Both the position numbers and the translations under genes were made by a program. A DNA stretch of 7,052 bases, taken from positions 1 to 7,052 of the forward strand of contig JAIOSX010000328.1 in the NCBI GenBank assembly GCA_021107345.1, read 5' to 3'. Origin of the DNA: Candidatus Aegiribacteria sp. (lineage in GTDB: Bacteria > Fermentibacterota > Fermentibacteria > Fermentibacterales > Fermentibacteraceae). How positions within the stretch are numbered: the stretch's first letter is position 1; the number at the start of each line of letters is the position of its first letter. The notes beneath the pieces were generated by a model. That model was not told where the DNA came from. It worked only from the letters and a program-made list of their open reading frames with translations, and did no database searches. Below are positions 4,873-7,052 of the stretch, one piece after another.

Positions 4873-7052
4873 ATGATTACAGTTCTTGCTTCTCTGATCA
4901 TTGCTTATGCAACAGTTCCTACAGGTCCGACAGGTTTAAATATGGAGGAGACTGCCGTATCTCCACTTGAAATTCTTCCCGCCTCCTTTGAAACTGTTTC
5001 GACTGTCAGAGGCAACAAGGGAGATAAGGTTCTCATAGTTGTTGCCGATTATCTTGCAGATCCACTGGAAGCTCCTCTTGCGCAGTTCCAGAGCGATATC
5101 GCGTCGGAGGGATGGACAGTGGAAATGCATGTCATGAGCGGGGGCACCGCCGAAGACATTAAACTCCTTTTTCAGGATACACCGGATCTTGACGGAGCTG
5201 TCCTGGTTGGCTTTCTACCATGTGCCTGGTACGAGGAGGATAACTGGGGATTCGAGGAATTTCCGTGTGAGCTGTTCCTTATGGATCTTGACGGCACCTG
5301 GACGGACTCGGATCTCGATGGGCTTTACGACGGTCACAGCGGTGCCGTGGCACCAGAGATATGGCTTGGCAGGATAGATGCCCATACCGCCTACGGCCCT
5401 GAGTTGCTTCTCCTTGCCGGGTACTTTGCCAGGAACCACATATACAGAACAGGATCGCTGGGATTGAACCCCGAAGCTCTGGCTTTCAACGATGATGACT
5501 GGAGCCACTATACGGATTGCGGCCTTGACGGTATTTACGGGTCATCGAGTGTTACAGTCGTCAATTCAGACATCCAGACAACTGCTGAGAATTATCTTAT
5601 TAACCTCGAGCAGGGCTACGAATTCGTGCATCTCATGTCCCATTCATGCCCCTGGGGACATACCTTCAAGCTTCCTTCCGGAATGGCGGGCACCGTGATG
5701 GCTCCGGAAATAGCACAGGTGAATCCGCGCACTGCGTTCCTGCAGCTGTTCAGCTGTTCCAACGCGAGATGGGTGGAGGAGGGATGCCTGGGAAACTGGT
5801 ATCTTTTCGGTACCGATTACGGGCTGCTTGTTACAGGTAGCGCAAAAACGGGTTCAATGCTGGATTTTGAGGAATACTACGGCCCCCTGGCTGCAGGACT
5901 TACTTTCGGTGAAGCTTTCAGGGAGTGGTGGGAATACGAGGCACTTGGAGGGTTTTCCTCCTCTGAGAGAGCATGGTTTTACGGGAACGCGCTGCTTGGA
6001 GATCCTACACTGAAACCACTGACCGGCAGCATGGATATTGGAAGTCATACAGTCATGGGGCAACGGTTCACCGAATACGAACAGGTCTCTACAAGCGGTT
6101 TTTCTGACTGCTTCCCTTCCGCAGCGTCCAACAGCGGTGCGCCGCGGCGTACTGTTGCAGCATGGCTCTCGGGGGAGAACGGAAGGCTGGATATTGCAGC
6201 GAGGCTTTACGAAGATGGATCAGGCTGGGGCCCGGTTATTTACGTTGATTCAGACGAATACTGGGATGTGGGAGTATCCGCATGCTATCACGATACTGCT
6301 CCCTGGATAGTCTGGAGTGATTTTGAGTTATCCACCTACAGTTACAGGATAAAGACCGCCCACGGAGATGATTTCTCGCATATTGAGATCCAGGTTGACC
6401 AGGAGGGTTACCAGATAAGCCCCTGTCTGGCCTCTACAGGTACCAGGCTCTGGCTGACCTGGCTGGACTGGGATGCGACCGGCGGAGCGGTGATGCTGAA
6501 GAGTATTGACGGTGCTTTCCCGGCAGCTCAGATAAGTTCCATCGGAGTATGGTGCCAGAATCCTGAACTTATCGTGGATGATTCGGGAACCATCCATCTG
6601 GTATGGGAGGAACGGTCTCCCTCTAGCAGCAGAATAATGTGGTGCTGCGGAGATCTGTCAGGTTTCAGCTCACCCGTCGAAGTGTCCTCAGGTGAACTAT
6701 GTCATTCCCCCGGCCTTGATACCGACTGCTCAACCTCCGAAACCTGCTTGTTATGGCTGGACGAGGCAGGCGCGGCTTCGATAAAACTCAGAATCTGGGA
6801 AGGAACCGGATGGGGGACTGAAGAAACTGTTCATACAACCATCGAACGCATATCGGGAGCTTTCCTGAGCAGACTGCCCGAACCCCTGGGAACAGGTGTC
6901 ATCTGGCAGGAGGGGTGCGGAGCCGCAGCGTCGATAATGGGCTATCCCCTTTGCGGTCCCGAGCCACTGGAACTGTTCCCTTTCGCAGGCCCTGCCTGGT
7001 CTCCCGTTTCAACTCCGCATGAACTGTTCTGGGCCGGTAACGAAGGAGACGG
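4873..7052 (+). CDS. Secreted C25-like (gingipain-type) cysteine peptidase with beta-propeller, C-terminus outside window
   Basis: The frame is open from the ATG to the right edge (726 whole codons, no stop), so the gene is partial at its 3' end. Residues 1-13 form a short signal peptide ending in AYA, a good signal peptidase I site. Residues 50-380 look like a clan CD (caspase-fold) C25-like peptidase: KVLIVVADYL opens the domain; FLMDLDGTWTDSDLDGLYD (135-153) is an acidic loop; PEIWLGRID (161-169) matches the PDIxVGR segment of the family; FVHLMSHSCPWGH gives candidate catalytic His257; LQLFSCSNARW gives candidate nucleophile Cys295; and YGNALLGDPTL (370-380) matches the family's closing GDP motif. 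The His-Cys spacing of 38 is plausible for the fold. Residues from about 425 onward form a beta-propeller. The protein probably works outside the cytoplasm; several cysteines could form disulfides. Substrate is unknown, and a sorting domain may lie beyond the window. Loss of activity cannot be excluded because the usual GHG around the histidine reads SHS. Confidence 0.8.
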   Translation, partial: MITVLASLIIAYATVPTGPTGLNMEETAVSPLEILPASFETVSTVRGNKGDKVLIVVADYLADPLEAPLAQFQSDIASEGWTVEMHVMSGGTAEDIKLLFQDTPDLDGAVLVGFLPCAWYEEDNWGFEEFPCELFLMDLDGTWTDSDLDGLYDGHSGAVAPEIWLGRIDAHTAYGPELLLLAGYFARNHIYRTGSLGLNPEALAFNDDDWSHYTDCGLDGIYGSSSVTVVNSDIQTTAENYLINLEQGYEFVHLMSHSCPWGHTFKLPSGMAGTVMAPEIAQVNPRTAFLQLFSCSNARWVEEGCLGNWYLFGTDYGLLVTGSAKTGSMLDFEEYYGPLAAGLTFGEAFREWWEYEALGGFSSSERAWFYGNALLGDPTLKPLTGSMDIGSHTVMGQRFTEYEQVSTSGFSDCFPSAASNSGAPRRTVAAWLSGENGRLDIAARLYEDGSGWGPVIYVDSDEYWDVGVSACYHDTAPWIVWSDFELSTYSYRIKTAHGDDFSHIEIQVDQEGYQISPCLASTGTRLWLTWLDWDATGGAVMLKSIDGAFPAAQISSIGVWCQNPELIVDDSGTIHLVWEERSPSSSRIMWCCGDLSGFSSPVEVSSGELCHSPGLDTDCSTSETCLLWLDEAGAASIKLRIWEGTGWGTEETVHTTIERISGAFLSRLPEPLGTGVIWQEGCGAAASIMGYPLCGPEPLELFPFAGPAWSPVSTPHELFWAGNEGD
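6148..7052 (+). repeat. Beta-propeller-like units of about 50 residues within gene 3
   Basis: A strand of three mostly hydrophobic residues ending in tryptophan recurs at residues 431 (AAW), 481 (WIVW), 530 (WLTW), 578 (HLVW), 628 (LLW), 678 (VIW) and 720 (LFW). The spacings are 50, 49, 48, 50, 50 and 42 residues. The tryptophan is usually followed by an acidic or turn segment (SDFE, LDWD, EERS, LDEA, QEGC). A second motif, G[ST]GWG, follows two of these strands by about 20 residues (Trp452 and Trp647). This periodicity fits blades of a beta-propeller of the sialidase/BNR-like kind, although true Asp-box motifs are not evident. Seven units are seen and the array may continue past the edge. 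Confidence 0.7.

Overview
This 7,052-base window looks like bacterial chromosome with roughly balanced base composition. It carries one tightly packed, rightward transcription unit of three genes behind a 241-base leader region. There is no RNA gene, mobile element or CRISPR array that I can support. The combination of a large cyclase-ATPase-TPR signalling protein with a secreted gingipain-type (C25-like) peptidase carrying a beta-propeller recalls uncultured lineages of the Fibrobacterota-Chlorobiota-Bacteroidota group and its neighbours (for example Fermentibacterota-like genomes). That placement is an impression from gene style and is weakly supported.

Bases 1-241 hold no convincing gene. 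They contain a consensus -10 hexamer (TATAAT, 5-10) and, just downstream, a nested imperfect inverted repeat (15-104) that would fold into a long hairpin. A small second hairpin lies at 125-142. Together these suggest a structured 5' leader or a small RNA, but no terminator is visible.

Gene 1 (242-3850, TTG start) encodes a 1,202-residue cytoplasmic protein: two class III nucleotide cyclase homology domains, a P-loop ATPase of the AAA_16/STAND kind, and a long TPR array. This is the layout of animal soluble adenylyl cyclase (ADCY10). The key residues split as in that enzyme: the first cyclase domain keeps the metal-binding aspartates, and the second keeps the adenine-recognition and transition-state residues. 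That implies one active site at the domain interface.

Gene 2 (3871-4851) encodes a 326-residue probable TIM-barrel glycoside hydrolase-like protein (GHL10/DUF187 type) with a very short signal-like N-terminus. Gene 3 (4873 to beyond the right edge, never closed by a stop) encodes at least 726 residues: a short signal peptide, a caspase-fold C25-like cysteine peptidase domain with a candidate His257/Cys295 dyad, and a beta-propeller built from units of about 50 residues. Gene 3 runs off the window, so its C-terminus is unknown.

The gaps between genes are only 20 and 21 bases, each filled by a Shine-Dalgarno sequence, so the three are probably co-transcribed. A working reading is an intracellular second-messenger sensor/transducer made together with two exported hydrolases that act on glycan and protein. 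The functional link is inference from gene order alone.
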